A DNA stretch of 64,000 nt, taken from Nitrospirota bacterium. GTDB lineage: Bacteria; Nitrospirota; Thermodesulfovibrionia; Thermodesulfovibrionales; JdFR-88. Made by a program: the position numbers and the translations under genes. The notes beneath the pieces are model-generated. The model did no database searches. It was not told where the DNA came from and saw only the letters and a list, made by a program, of their open reading frames with translations. Position 1 is the first letter of the stretch; every line of letters starts with the position of its first letter. Positions 17,473 through 26,315 of the stretch are shown here, in pieces. The stretch covers positions 248,001 to 312,000 of the forward strand of contig JACWAF010000035.1 in NCBI GenBank assembly GCA_014874185.1, in the 5' to 3' direction.

Positions 17473-17615
17473 ACTTTTCTTTTTTATAAAAAAGAAAAGT
17501 AGCAAAAGAAAAAATTTTTGCATATTTTCCCCGCCACAAAGAGCGGGGAAAGTACAAAAGTTCTCTTTGGCGCCCCACGGTCCACGGGCCTTCTCTTGCA
17601 AGAGAAAGAACGTTC
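17473..17615. repeat. Hairpin-rich repeat block (family C) between convergent genes
   Basis: A 15-base perfect inverted repeat (CTACTTTTCTTTTTT/AAAAAAGAAAAGTAG) opens the block. A short stem (TTCCCCGC/GCGGGGAA) follows, then the shared segment AAAAGTTCTCTTTGG, then the stem TTCTCTTGCAAGAGAA. The last two parts recur in the opposite orientation at 61833-61870. It also fills the only gap between a plus gene and a converging minus gene, so it may stop transcription both ways. Confidence 0.65.
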
Positions 17616-17622
17616 TTGTTTT

Positions 17623-18057
17623 CTAATGGCGGCCGGTTATATAGTCCTTCAGGTGATGTATCTCCGCCCTCAGTGAGCCGATCTGCGTTTGCACTATATC
17701 CCGGATAGAGAGCATGCCTATGATTTTACCGTTCGATGAGACCGGAAGGTGCCTTATCCCTTCCTGCACCATTACGCTCATGGTATCGCAAAGTTCGTCA
17801 TCGGGTTCGGCCACGATCAGGTCTTTTGTCATCGTTTCCCTTACCAGCATCACGTTGAAAGGGTTTCCGTCACTGGCCACGTAAGACCTCACCACGTCCC
17901 TTTCCGTAAAGATGCCCGCCGTCTTCCCGTCCTCGGTCACTATCAGGGCGCTTATCTTGCGGTGGTTCATGGCCCTTATGGCGTCCTCCACGGTGCTGTC
18001 GGCCTCTATCGAGACCACGTCCTTCCCCTTGGTTGCTATAAGTTCCTTAACTGTCAT
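17623..18057 (-). CDS. CBS-domain pair protein
   Basis: 144 residues made of two CBS motifs: residues about 8-60 (VSIEADSTVEDAIRAMNHRKISALIV ... GIFTERDVVR) and about 75-128 (MTKDLIVAEPDDELCDTMSVMVQEGIRHLPV ... GMLSIRDIV). A short helical tail follows. Such free-standing pairs usually bind adenine nucleotides (AMP, ATP, NADH) and regulate partner proteins. AGGAGG precedes the ATG at 18057. No partner is apparent: it is monocistronic, with folK-dapL upstream on the same strand about 70 bases away. Confidence 0.9.
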   Translation of the reverse strand: MTVKELIATKGKDVVSIEADSTVEDAIRAMNHRKISALIVTEDGKTAGIFTERDVVRSYVASDGNPFNVMLVRETMTKDLIVAEPDDELCDTMSVMVQEGIRHLPVSSNGKIIGMLSIRDIVQTQIGSLRAEIHHLKDYITGRH

Positions 18058-18128
18058 GCGCAGCCTCCTGACCGGGTTTCACGCGGTCTGATGAAATTAG
18101 ATTAAGATATTTCAAACCGGGCCCGAAA

Positions 18129-18599
18129 TCAAGCGGGCCCTTTCTCTTCCAGTTCCCGCAGAAGCTGCCGGACCGATTTCTTCAAGACCGGGTGCACGGC
18201 ATCCGGCGCTATCTCCGCGAGCGGTCTCAATACGAACTCCCTCTCGTGCATAAGGGGATGCGGCACATTCAGGTCCGGCTCGCTGATAACCTCATCGCCG
18301 TAAAGGAGCAGGTCAAGGTCTATGACCCTGGGCCCCCATTTCTCTTCCCTCACGCGGCCCATCTCCTTTTCCGTTTCAAGGAGCACGTTCAGAAGCTCTC
18401 GCGCGGGAAGCCCCGTTTCAAGGCAGGCGGCCATGTTCACGAAATCGGGCTGGCCGGTCTTGCCCCAGGGCCTTGTAATATACGCCGCAGAACGGGAAAC
18501 CACCTCGATGCCTTTCCTCTCTAAAAACTCAAGCGCCTTTCGGCAGTTGGTCTCCTTGCCGCCCAGGTTGGAGCCTATGCCGATGCAGGCCCTGGCCAA
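18129..18599 (-). CDS. folK: Hydroxymethyldihydropterin pyrophosphokinase
   Basis: Transfers pyrophosphate from ATP to 6-hydroxymethyl-7,8-dihydropterin in folate synthesis. Family signatures are present: GIGSNLGGKETN at the N-terminus, RPWGKTGQPDFVNM, and WGPRVIDLDLLLYGDEVI with the metal-binding DLDLLLYG. The TTG at 18599 is chosen as start. It lies one base after the dapL stop and gives 156 residues, the normal length. An upstream extension would be antisense-like read-through of dapL. It is coupled to dapL in one operon, an unusual pairing of folate and lysine pathways. Confidence 0.93.
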   Translation of the reverse strand: MARACIGIGSNLGGKETNCRKALEFLERKGIEVVSRSAAYITRPWGKTGQPDFVNMAACLETGLPARELLNVLLETEKEMGRVREEKWGPRVIDLDLLLYGDEVISEPDLNVPHPLMHEREFVLRPLAEIAPDAVHPVLKKSVRQLLRELEEKGPA

Positions 18600-18600
18600 G

Positions 18601-19770
18601 CTAGAGGGCCTTGCCCATCCTCTGCACGGCCTCTTCCATGCGCGGAACATCCACCGTGAGGGCGAACCGGATATACCCCTCCCCCGGTGCGCCGAAACCC
18701 ACCCCGGGAGTGGCGCTTATGCCGGCCTTCTCAAGGAGGAGTTTCGCGAAGGCGCGTGAATCGAGGCCGTCCGGGCATTTGGCCCAAAGGTAAAAAGTGG
18801 CCTCAGGCTTTTTCACCTTGAGCCCCAGGCCGGTAAGCCCGTTATAGAGGGCGTCGCGCCTCTTCTCGTATGTGTTTCTTATTGGGGCCAGCACTTCGTC
18901 TCCGGTGCGAAGCGCGGTGATTCCCGCCTCCTGCACGGCCTGGAAGACGCCGGAGTCCAGGTTCGTCTTTATCCTGCCAAGCCCGGCTATAACGTCTTTG
19001 TGCCCCACGGCGCAGCCAAGCCGCCAGCCCGTCATGTTGTAAGTCTTCGATAGCGAGTGGAACTCTATGCCCGTCTCCTTGGCCCCCGGGGCCTGCATGA
19101 AACTGAGGGGCTTTTTGCCGTTAAAATACACCTCGGAGTATGCCGCATCGTGACAGACGATTATGTTGTGCCTGTCTGCGAAGGAGATGACCTCGTTATA
19201 AAAATCCATGCCCGCAGTGGCCGAAGTGGGGTTGTTCGGGTAATTGATGAACATGAGCTTCGCGCGTTTTAATATATCAGCGGGAATGGATTTAAAATCG
19301 GGTAGATAGTCATTTGCCTCAAGGAGCGGCATCGGGTAGCCCTCCGCCCCGGCAAAGAGCGTCCCAACCGGGTAGACCGGATATCCCGGAGAGCTATAGA
19401 GCACCACGTCCCCTTTCTCCACGAAGGCAAGCGGTATGTGGCCGATGCCCTCCTTGGAGCCGATCAGCGATAGCACTTCCGTCTGCGGGTCCAGCCCGGC
19501 CACGCCGAAACGCCGCTCATACCAGTCCGCCACGGCCTTCCTGAACGAGAACAGCCCCTCGTAAGAGGGATAGCGGTGGTTCTCCGGCCTTTCGGCGGCC
19601 CCCTTGAGGGACTCTATAATGTGCGCGGGCGTGGGCATGTCCGGGTCGCCGATGCTAAGGTCGATAACGTCAACGCCCCTGGCGCGCGCCTCCTGCTTAA
19701 GCCGGTCTATTTCCGCAAAGAGATAGGGCGGAAGCCCCCTGAGCCTGGAAGCAACCTCCACCTTGAGCAT
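18601..19770 (-). CDS. dapL: LL-diaminopimelate aminotransferase
   Basis: PLP enzyme that converts tetrahydrodipicolinate directly to LL-diaminopimelate with glutamate as amino donor, bypassing three steps of the usual lysine/DAP route. Fold-type I features are clear: DLSIGDPDMPTP, INYPNNPTSA (about residues 168-177), HDAAYSEVYF, and the PLP lysine in SLSKTYNMTGWRLG (about residue 233). The 389 residues are full length. GGGAGG precedes the ATG. DAP from this enzyme feeds MurE of the neighbouring dcw cluster. A broader class I aminotransferase is possible, but the motifs match DapL. Confidence 0.9.
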   Translation of the reverse strand: MLKVEVASRLRGLPPYLFAEIDRLKQEARARGVDVIDLSIGDPDMPTPAHIIESLKGAAERPENHRYPSYEGLFSFRKAVADWYERRFGVAGLDPQTEVLSLIGSKEGIGHIPLAFVEKGDVVLYSSPGYPVYPVGTLFAGAEGYPMPLLEANDYLPDFKSIPADILKRAKLMFINYPNNPTSATAGMDFYNEVISFADRHNIIVCHDAAYSEVYFNGKKPLSFMQAPGAKETGIEFHSLSKTYNMTGWRLGCAVGHKDVIAGLGRIKTNLDSGVFQAVQEAGITALRTGDEVLAPIRNTYEKRRDALYNGLTGLGLKVKKPEATFYLWAKCPDGLDSRAFAKLLLEKAGISATPGVGFGAPGEGYIRFALTVDVPRMEEAVQRMGKAL

Positions 19771-19981
19771 TAATCAAGCCTCCCTCAAAGTATGGTAATT
19801 TTGCTAAAGGGATATTATACAACACCTGTCTTTCCACAAAGTCCGCCTCTGAAACGGAACCGGGGGGCTTTCCTCTTAAGAGAGGAATCTTTTAGGCCCA
19901 ATACCATATCTGGTATCCGGAACGGAGATATCCCACAATATCCAACCTCTTTCAAAACTGCGCCAAAACCCTCTTTTTTTC

Positions 19982-20038
19982 TTGACAGAAATATGTCCCT
20001 TTCCCTATCATTTAGTGGTAAAAAGTGGTAGAAGGTGG
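19982..20038 (+). promoter_or_regulatory. dcw cluster promoter with MraZ-type operator
   Basis: TTGACA (19982-19987), 18 bases, then TATCAT (20006-20011) form a good sigma-70-type promoter. Directly downstream are three GTGG repeats at 20015, 20025 and 20035, spaced exactly 10 bases apart. This is the arrangement bound by MraZ in other bacteria, where it represses its own operon. The third repeat also serves as the ribosome site (AGGTGG) of mraZ. The rest of the gap (19771-19980) holds nothing else I can support. Confidence 0.8.
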
Positions 20039-20043
20039 TGGAG

Positions 20044-20496
20044 ATGCCCGGATTTTCTGGCAAGTACTATTACTCCCTGGACGAAAAGGGGCGGATAATG
20101 ATACCGGCCCCGTTCCGGGAGATCATCTTCGCCCGCTACAGCCCGAAGCTGTACGTCGCCAACTCCGCCTTCGATAACTGCCTCAATATATATCCCTTCG
20201 AGGAATGGGTAAGGCTGGAAGAAAAGATAAGGGGGCTTCCGCGCTCGGACAAGGCGGTGAAGTTCTTCATGCGAAAGGTCATAGCCTCGGCCGTGGAGGC
20301 CGAGATTGACAGGCAGGGCAGGGTGCTGATCCCGCTTGCCCACAGGCAGGACGCGGGCCTCAACGGGGAAGCGGCCCTGGTGGGGCAGGTGGAGATGATA
20401 GAGCTATGGGCCAGGGACTCGTGGGACAAGGCCACGGACCTCTCGGGCATTGACCGGGAGGCAATGGAGAGCGCCCTGAGCAAATACGGTATCTAG
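20044..20496 (+). CDS. mraZ: Transcriptional regulator MraZ
   Basis: DNA-binding AbrB-like protein at the head of the division/cell wall cluster. The two SpoVT/AbrB-type repeats are visible, YYSLDEKGRIMIPAPFRE (about residues 9-26) and EIDRQGRVLIPLAHRQDAGL (about 83-102), both with the DxxGR signature. The ATG at 20044 gives 150 residues and has AGGTGG 5 bases upstream. An in-frame GTG three codons earlier lies within the operator and is less likely. It very likely binds the GTGG repeats just upstream and controls its own operon. Confidence 0.95.
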   Translation: MPGFSGKYYYSLDEKGRIMIPAPFREIIFARYSPKLYVANSAFDNCLNIYPFEEWVRLEEKIRGLPRSDKAVKFFMRKVIASAVEAEIDRQGRVLIPLAHRQDAGLNGEAALVGQVEMIELWARDSWDKATDLSGIDREAMESALSKYGI

Positions 20497-20505
20497 GAGT
20501 TGGCC

Positions 20506-21384
20506 GTGCACCTTCCAGTTTTATTGAGGGAGGCGGTCGATTTCCTGGCCCCGGAGAGGGGGAGGGTTTACGTGGATGCCACGGTCGGTTTGGGCGGGCA
20601 CGCAGAAGAAATCCTCAAGAGGATGGGCGGGGGCTCCGTCCTCGTGGGGCTGGACAGGGATGACGAGGCGCTGAAACTGGCAGGGTCCCGCTTCAGCGGG
20701 ATTGGCACGGAACGGGTCATATTGAAAAAGGCGAAATTCTCCCATATGGAAGAGGTCCTGAGAGAGCTGGATATAAAGGGGGCGGACGGGGTGCTCTTTG
20801 ACCTTGGCGTCTCCATGCTCCAGTTGAAGGGCGAAGAGCGCGGGTTCAGCTTCACGGCCGACGAGCCCCTTGACATGCGCATGGACAAGGCCCAGCCCCT
20901 CACGGCCAGGGAGGTTGTGAACACCTGGCCGGAAGAGGAGCTTGCCCGCATCATCTGGGAATACGGAGAAGAACGGTTTTCAAGGAGGATTGCGCGGGGG
21001 ATCGTAAGGGCCAGGGAGCAAAGGCCCATTGAGACTACCCGCGAGCTTGCCGGCATAGCGGCCAGGTTCTATCGCGGCTGGCACAGGATACACCCGGCCA
21101 CAAGGACATTCCAGGCCCTGCGGATTGCGGTGAATAACGAACTTGAAGAGCTGAAGGACGGCCTCGAAGGCGCGAAAAACGTGCTGAATCCGGGGGGAAG
21201 GCTGTGCGTCATCTCTTATCATTCGCTGGAGGACCGGATTGTGAAGCGTTTTTTCAAGGCGGAGGCGGAGGAGGGCTCGATGAGGATCCTGACCAAAAAA
21301 CCGGTCGTGCCGGCAGAGGAAGAGACAGCGGCCAACCCGGCTGCGCGGAGCGCCAAACTGAGGGCGGCGGAACGGGTGCAATGA
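20506..21384 (+). CDS. rsmH: 16S rRNA (cytosine-1402-N4)-methyltransferase
   Basis: SAM-dependent enzyme that methylates the ribosomal P site. It starts HLPVLLREAVDFL. The SAM-binding VDATVGLGGHAEEIL is near residue 26, and GVLFDLGVSMLQL and DEPLDMRMD, with the C-terminal VISYHSLEDRIVKRFF, are diagnostic. GTG 20506 is chosen because AGGAG lies 6 bases upstream; the TTG at 20500 would be too close to that site. The stop overlaps the ftsL ATG (ATGA). It has the usual position after mraZ. Confidence 0.95.
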   Translation: MHLPVLLREAVDFLAPERGRVYVDATVGLGGHAEEILKRMGGGSVLVGLDRDDEALKLAGSRFSGIGTERVILKKAKFSHMEEVLRELDIKGADGVLFDLGVSMLQLKGEERGFSFTADEPLDMRMDKAQPLTAREVVNTWPEEELARIIWEYGEERFSRRIARGIVRAREQRPIETTRELAGIAARFYRGWHRIHPATRTFQALRIAVNNELEELKDGLEGAKNVLNPGGRLCVISYHSLEDRIVKRFFKAEAEEGSMRILTKKPVVPAEEETAANPAARSAKLRAAERVQ

Positions 21385-21710
21385 GAGCTTCCATGCACAA
21401 CAGTGTGTTATCATATATGACCAGGGCTTTGGCGGTGGTAATCCTCGTATCAGGCATCTTCGGCGTGGTCTGGCTGCGTTCAAGCATCCGTTCAGAGGAA
21501 TACGAAATAGGCTCGCTCGAAAGGGAACTCGGGGGTGTGCTCAAGGAGCGCAAATACCTTTTGGCCGAGCGCGCCCAGGTAATATCGATCCAAGCCATGG
21601 AGACGGATGCCGGAGACGGCGCGGGGATGGAATTCCCCGATCGAAAGAAGGTTTTTTACATTAAAAGGGATAGGGGGGATATCCCTTATGAGGCTTCGCT
21701 CAGGAGATAG
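21381..21710 (+). CDS. ftsL: Cell division protein FtsL
   Basis: 109-residue bitopic division protein. A short cytoplasmic start is followed by a membrane helix (ALAVVILVSGIFGVVWL, about residues 16-32). A periplasmic coiled-coil stretch (EEYEIGSLERELGGVLKERKYLLAERAQV) follows. Sequence conservation in this family is low, so the call rests on topology and on its place between rsmH and ftsI. The ATG overlaps the rsmH TGA. The tail DRKKVFYIKRD resembles the end of other FtsL proteins. Confidence 0.85.
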   Translation: MRASMHNSVLSYMTRALAVVILVSGIFGVVWLRSSIRSEEYEIGSLERELGGVLKERKYLLAERAQVISIQAMETDAGDGAGMEFPDRKKVFYIKRDRGDIPYEASLRR

Positions 21711-21764
21711 GCGCGGCCGCATAAGGCCGTTTCCCGAACCAGGCAGTCCGGAAGCATACCGGAC

Positions 21765-23504
21765 ATGACAAGAGCGGTAGTACTTACCACGGTCATAGCT
21801 TTTGGTTTTTTAGCCGTTATCCTGAGGCTTGGAGACCTGATGCTCTGGAACCATGAGCGGCTTTCCCTCAAGGCGGAAAGCCAGTACACGAAGGAAGCGG
21901 AGATCGCCGTAAGAAGGGGCGTGATCTACGACAGGCGGGGCAGGGAGCTTGCCCTGAACCTGGACGTGGACTCGCTCTATTCGGACCCTTCAAAGGTAAA
22001 AGACCCCAGCGGGGCGGCCCGTGAACTCTCAAGCCTTACGGGAATTGACTACCCGGACCTGGTGAAAAAGGTCTCTGAGCCGGGGAGGCATTTCGTCTGG
22101 ATAAAGAGAAAGCTGGGCGAAAGGGAAGCCTGCGCCCTCCGGAAGGTCCTGGACAAGAGCGCCTTCGGCTTCGTTACGGAGCCAAAGAGGTTCTATCCCC
22201 AGGGCGTCCTGGCTTCGCACATCCTGGGGTACGTCGATATGGACAACAAGGCCCGCGCCGGGGTGGAGAGCATGTACGACAGCGTCCTCAGCAACAAAGG
22301 CGGCAAGGTCGCGCTGGAAAAGGACGCCTCGGGAAGGGTGCTTTCACAAGGGGTGCAGCTTGAGTCCAAGGGCGACAACATAGTCCTGACCATAGACGAG
22401 GGCCTCCAGTACATAGCCGAAACGGCCCTTGACGATTGCATGCGCAAGTGGCACGCGGAGGCGGCCACCGTGATCATGATGGATCCCTACACGGGTGATA
22501 TACTGGCCATGGCCAACCGCCCCACCTTCGACCCCAACGCCCCCGGCAAGTCCAGCCCCAATGCCCTCCGCAACAGGGCCATAATGGACCTTTACGAGCC
22601 GGGCTCCGTCTTCAAGATAGTGATGGGGAGCGCCGCGATAGAAGACAACGTCCTCAGGCCCGGAGAGCGCTTCGACTGCACCAGAGGCTATATAATCGTC
22701 GGCGGCAGGCGCTACAGCGACGTCGAGCGCAACGGCTGGCTCACCCTCGGCCAGATAATCCAGAAATCATCGAACGTTGGCACCATCCAGGTGGCAATGA
22801 GGCTTGGCCCGGAGAGGCTTTACGAATACGCCAAAAAATTCGGCTTTGGAGAGAAGACCGGCATAGACCTCCCTTCCGAAGCCAAGGGACGTATTGAAAA
22901 GCCAAAAAATTTCTCCGCTACCACTCTGGCATCTACAGCGATAGGGTATGAGGTCGCCGTGACCCCGATCCAGATATTAAGGGCCTACTCGGCGGTGGCC
23001 AACGGGGGGTTGCTGCCCACGCCGCATATAGTCTCCGAGGTCCGCACGCCCGACGGGACGCTGATAAAGAGGTTCACATACCCGCTGAAAAGGGCGATAA
23101 GCGGGCGGACGGCCGAGAAGATGCGGCAGATATTCGCCGAGGTGACGGAAGAGGGCGGCACCGCCACAAAGGCCGACGTGGACGGCAACCACGTATCTGG
23201 CAAGACCGGGACCGCCAGGCTCTATGACCCGAAGACCCACAGGTACTCGAACGAGTACATGAGCACCTTCGTGGGCTTTGTGCCCTCGGACAGGCCGCGC
23301 ATAGCCATGATAGTGGTCGTGAAAGGCGCCAAGGGCGCAATCTATGGCGGGGTTGTGGCCGGGCCGGTATTCAGCCAGATAGCCGAACAGGCCTTCGCCT
23401 ATATGAATGTGCCCAGGGATGACGCAATCAAGAATAATCTGGTAATGCTGGAGGACGACGGGAGAGATGGAACTGGAAAAGCTCCTGGATGGAATAGAAA
23501 TTAG
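21765..23504 (+). CDS. ftsI: Division-specific peptidoglycan transpeptidase (class B PBP)
   Basis: Cross-links septal peptidoglycan with FtsW. One N-terminal membrane helix (residues 4-25) is followed by a PBP dimer domain beginning RRGVIYDRRGRELA. The transpeptidase domain has all three active-site motifs: SVFK (in EPGSVFKIV, about residue 284), SSN (about 329), and KTG (in HVSGKTGTARL, about 475). The 579 residues are normal. The frame is closed by a stop 57 bases upstream, so the ATG at 21765 is the only reasonable start. Its 3' end overlaps murE by 38 bases. Confidence 0.95.
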   Translation: MTRAVVLTTVIAFGFLAVILRLGDLMLWNHERLSLKAESQYTKEAEIAVRRGVIYDRRGRELALNLDVDSLYSDPSKVKDPSGAARELSSLTGIDYPDLVKKVSEPGRHFVWIKRKLGEREACALRKVLDKSAFGFVTEPKRFYPQGVLASHILGYVDMDNKARAGVESMYDSVLSNKGGKVALEKDASGRVLSQGVQLESKGDNIVLTIDEGLQYIAETALDDCMRKWHAEAATVIMMDPYTGDILAMANRPTFDPNAPGKSSPNALRNRAIMDLYEPGSVFKIVMGSAAIEDNVLRPGERFDCTRGYIIVGGRRYSDVERNGWLTLGQIIQKSSNVGTIQVAMRLGPERLYEYAKKFGFGEKTGIDLPSEAKGRIEKPKNFSATTLASTAIGYEVAVTPIQILRAYSAVANGGLLPTPHIVSEVRTPDGTLIKRFTYPLKRAISGRTAEKMRQIFAEVTEEGGTATKADVDGNHVSGKTGTARLYDPKTHRYSNEYMSTFVGFVPSDRPRIAMIVVVKGAKGAIYGGVVAGPVFSQIAEQAFAYMNVPRDDAIKNNLVMLEDDGRDGTGKAPGWNRN

Positions 23505-24933
23505 GAAGATAATCCACGGGGGCGGCAAATTCGGCGAGATTACGGGGATCTCGTATGATTCGAGGCGGGTAAAACCGGGGGACCTCTTCGCCGCATTGAG
23601 AGGCGCCTCGTCCGACGGCGGGAAATTCATAGACCAGGCGCTCGAAAGGGGCGCTGTCGCCGTAATGGCGGAGGATGTATCCATGGCCGCCGTGGCGCCG
23701 GAGGGGGTCATCCATATAGGCGTTGATAATGCCCGGGACGCCCTGGCGAGGATCTCTTCCAACTTCCACGGCAACCCTTCCGGGAGGCTTGTGGTTACCG
23801 GGATAACGGGCACCAACGGAAAGACCACTGTCAGCTATCTTATGGACGCGGGGCTCAGGGCCGCCGGGAAGAAGACGGGCCTTATCGGGACCATTAAATA
23901 TGTTGTGTGCGGCAGGGAAGAGCCGGCGCCGTTCACCACCCCCGAGGCCCCGGAGTTCCAGGGCCTTCTGGCCCGGATGCTCGATGCCGGGGCGACCCAC
24001 GTGGCGACCGAGATATCTTCCCATGCCCTGGCCCAGAAGAGGGCCGATTTTACGGCCTTCGAGGCCGCGGTCTTCACCAATCTGACCCGCGACCACCTGG
24101 ATTATCACTTGGGCATGGACGGGTATTTCGCGGCGAAAAAAAGGCTCTTTTGCGAGCTGCTCAAGGATACCGGCACGGCCGTGGTGAACACCGACGACCC
24201 CTACGGGCAGAGGCTGGCGCCGGGGATAAAGGCCAATCTGATTACCTATGGAATGAACCCGGAAGCGGACCTATCCGCCTCCGGTATCTTTCATTCGGCG
24301 GACGGGCTCTCTTTCAACATCAATTTCAAGGGGCGGAAACACGGGATAAAATCCCCGCTCATTGGCATGCACAACGTATATAACATCCTTGCCGCATTCG
24401 GGGCTTTAGCGGCGCAGGGCATACCGGAGGAGACGGCCATAAAGGGCATTGAAGGCGTGCCCAATGTGCGGGGCAGGTTCGAAAAAGTGCCCTCGGCCCG
24501 GGATTTCACCGTCGTGGTGGACTACGCGCACACGCCGGACGCGCTTGAAAGGCTTATAAAGGCGGCCCGCGAGGTTACAGGCGGAAGAGTCATCACCGTC
24601 TTTGGATGCGGCGGAAACAGGGACAGGGGCAAGCGCCCGCAGATGGGGCGCATAGCAACCGAGCTGAGCGATTTCACCGTGATCACGTCCGATAACCCCC
24701 GGTGCGAGGACCCGGCTGAGATAATAAACGACATCTTAAAGGGCGTCCGCGGAGAGGACCATGTCACCATCCCCGGCCGCTCGGAGGCGATAAAATACGC
24801 AATCGGTCTGGCCAGGCCGGGCGATATCGTCCTGCTGGCCGGGAAAGGGCACGAGGACTATCAGGATGTCTGCGGCAAAAGAGAGCACTTCAGCGACTTC
24901 GAAGAGGCGGAAAGGGCCATAAAGGGGAAATAG
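23467..24933 (+). CDS. murE: UDP-MurNAc-tripeptide ligase, meso-DAP type
   Basis: ATP-dependent ligase that adds the third amino acid to UDP-MurNAc-L-Ala-D-Glu. The ATP loop GITGTNGKTTVSYL is at about residue 107, and the motif DNPRCEDP near residue 410 matches the DNPR signature of meso-diaminopimelate-adding enzymes. This agrees with a dapL gene 4 kb upstream. The 488 residues are full length. Its start is embedded in ftsI by 38 bases, and its stop shares bases with the murF start. Confidence 0.96.
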   Translation: MELEKLLDGIEIRKIIHGGGKFGEITGISYDSRRVKPGDLFAALRGASSDGGKFIDQALERGAVAVMAEDVSMAAVAPEGVIHIGVDNARDALARISSNFHGNPSGRLVVTGITGTNGKTTVSYLMDAGLRAAGKKTGLIGTIKYVVCGREEPAPFTTPEAPEFQGLLARMLDAGATHVATEISSHALAQKRADFTAFEAAVFTNLTRDHLDYHLGMDGYFAAKKRLFCELLKDTGTAVVNTDDPYGQRLAPGIKANLITYGMNPEADLSASGIFHSADGLSFNINFKGRKHGIKSPLIGMHNVYNILAAFGALAAQGIPEETAIKGIEGVPNVRGRFEKVPSARDFTVVVDYAHTPDALERLIKAAREVTGGRVITVFGCGGNRDRGKRPQMGRIATELSDFTVITSDNPRCEDPAEIINDILKGVRGEDHVTIPGRSEAIKYAIGLARPGDIVLLAGKGHEDYQDVCGKREHFSDFEEAERAIKGK

Positions 24934-26312
24934 TGTTCAGCCTGGAAGACATATTACGGGGGACGGGCGGGAGGCTCCTTTCAAATACGGCGGATTTCAT
25001 CCGCCTTGGGGCAAATGGGGCGGCCCGGTTCGCGGCGTGCTCCATAGACTCAAGGAGCATACGCCCCGCCGAACTGTTCATCCCCCTTAAGGGAGAAAAG
25101 GCGGACGGGCACGACTTCCTCCAGGACGCGCTCTCCAAGGGGGCCGGCGCACTGGTCTCCAGAGGACCCGGTTTCGATTTTGCCGGCAGGACGGTTGTCC
25201 AGGTGGAAGATACCCTCCAGGCGTTGCAGGGCCTTGCCCGTTTCATCAGGGCCAAAAGAGACCTGCCCGTAATCGGCGTGACCGGCTCAAACGGGAAGAC
25301 CACCACCAAGGAGCTTGCCGCGGCCGTGCTCGGGGAGCGCATGAACGTGCTCAAAAGCGAGGGGAACCTGAATAACCAGATAGGGCTGCCGCTGAACCTC
25401 TCGGGACTTGCCTCGTGGCATGAGGCCGCAGTCCTTGAGATGGGCGCCAGCGCGCCCGGAGACATAAGGGAACTCTGCGATATGGCCCTCCCCACGCACG
25501 GGGTCATCACCAACATCGGGCAGAGCCACCTGGAAGGGTTCGGCTCCATAGAGAATGTTTTAAAAACAAAGCTGGAACTGGCCCGCAGCGCGCGCACCGT
25601 GATTTACAACACAGACGACCCGCTCCTTTCGGATGCCATAATGGCAATGGAGGGGAAAGAGGCCGTCCCGTTCGGCATGGAGAAGGGGGCGCGGGTGCGC
25701 GCCAAAGATATGGTCCTGAAGGGCCGCGGTTCGGAGTTCCTGCTTTCCGCGGATGGAAGGGAAGAAAAGGTCTCGCTGAATATCCCCGGCGTCTTCAATA
25801 TCTATAACGCGCTTGCCGCGGCTGCCGCCGGAGTGGCATTCGGCATCGGCCTGGGGGATATAGCACGTGCGCTATCGGGGTTTTCAGGGGTGGCGATGAG
25901 GTGCGAACTGAGAGAGATGAACGGGTATCTCTTCTTAAACGACGTCTACAACGCGAACCCCTCATCGATGCGCGAGGCCCTGAAAGAGCTTGTGAGGCTT
26001 AAAAGGGAAGGGGGCAGGGCGGTGGCCGTGCTGGGGGACATGCTGGAGCTTGGCGGCTATTCCGAGGAGGCGCACCGGTCGCTTGGCGGCTGGATGAGGG
26101 CGGAGCTTGGGATAGACCTGCTCATAACGGCAGGCGATATGATGGGTCTCGCGGGTCGGGAGTTCCGTGACGCGGGCGGAGAGGCCATCATCTGCAGGGA
26201 TTCGGATGAGGCCGGGGCGGCCCTGTTCGCCAATATAAAAAAGGGCGACGCGGCGCTGGTAAAAGGTTCCAGGGGGATGCGGATGGAGAAAGTACTGGGG
26301 AGAGGAAACTAA
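24933..26312 (+). CDS. murF: UDP-MurNAc-tripeptide:D-Ala-D-Ala ligase
   Basis: Adds D-Ala-D-Ala to complete the muramyl pentapeptide. The Mur ligase ATP loop GVTGSNGKTTTKELAA is at about residue 112. EMGASAPGDI and the MurF-type VYNANPSSMREAL (about 335) are clear. Its 459 residues fit. The GTG start overlaps the murE stop (TAGTG), and mraY starts 3 bases after its stop. D-Ala-D-Ala would come from the ddl encoded 8 kb downstream in the same cluster. Confidence 0.96.
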   Translation: MFSLEDILRGTGGRLLSNTADFIRLGANGAARFAACSIDSRSIRPAELFIPLKGEKADGHDFLQDALSKGAGALVSRGPGFDFAGRTVVQVEDTLQALQGLARFIRAKRDLPVIGVTGSNGKTTTKELAAAVLGERMNVLKSEGNLNNQIGLPLNLSGLASWHEAAVLEMGASAPGDIRELCDMALPTHGVITNIGQSHLEGFGSIENVLKTKLELARSARTVIYNTDDPLLSDAIMAMEGKEAVPFGMEKGARVRAKDMVLKGRGSEFLLSADGREEKVSLNIPGVFNIYNALAAAAAGVAFGIGLGDIARALSGFSGVAMRCELREMNGYLFLNDVYNANPSSMREALKELVRLKREGGRAVAVLGDMLELGGYSEEAHRSLGGWMRAELGIDLLITAGDMMGLAGREFRDAGGEAIICRDSDEAGAALFANIKKGDAALVKGSRGMRMEKVLGRGN

Positions 26313-26315
26313 AAA

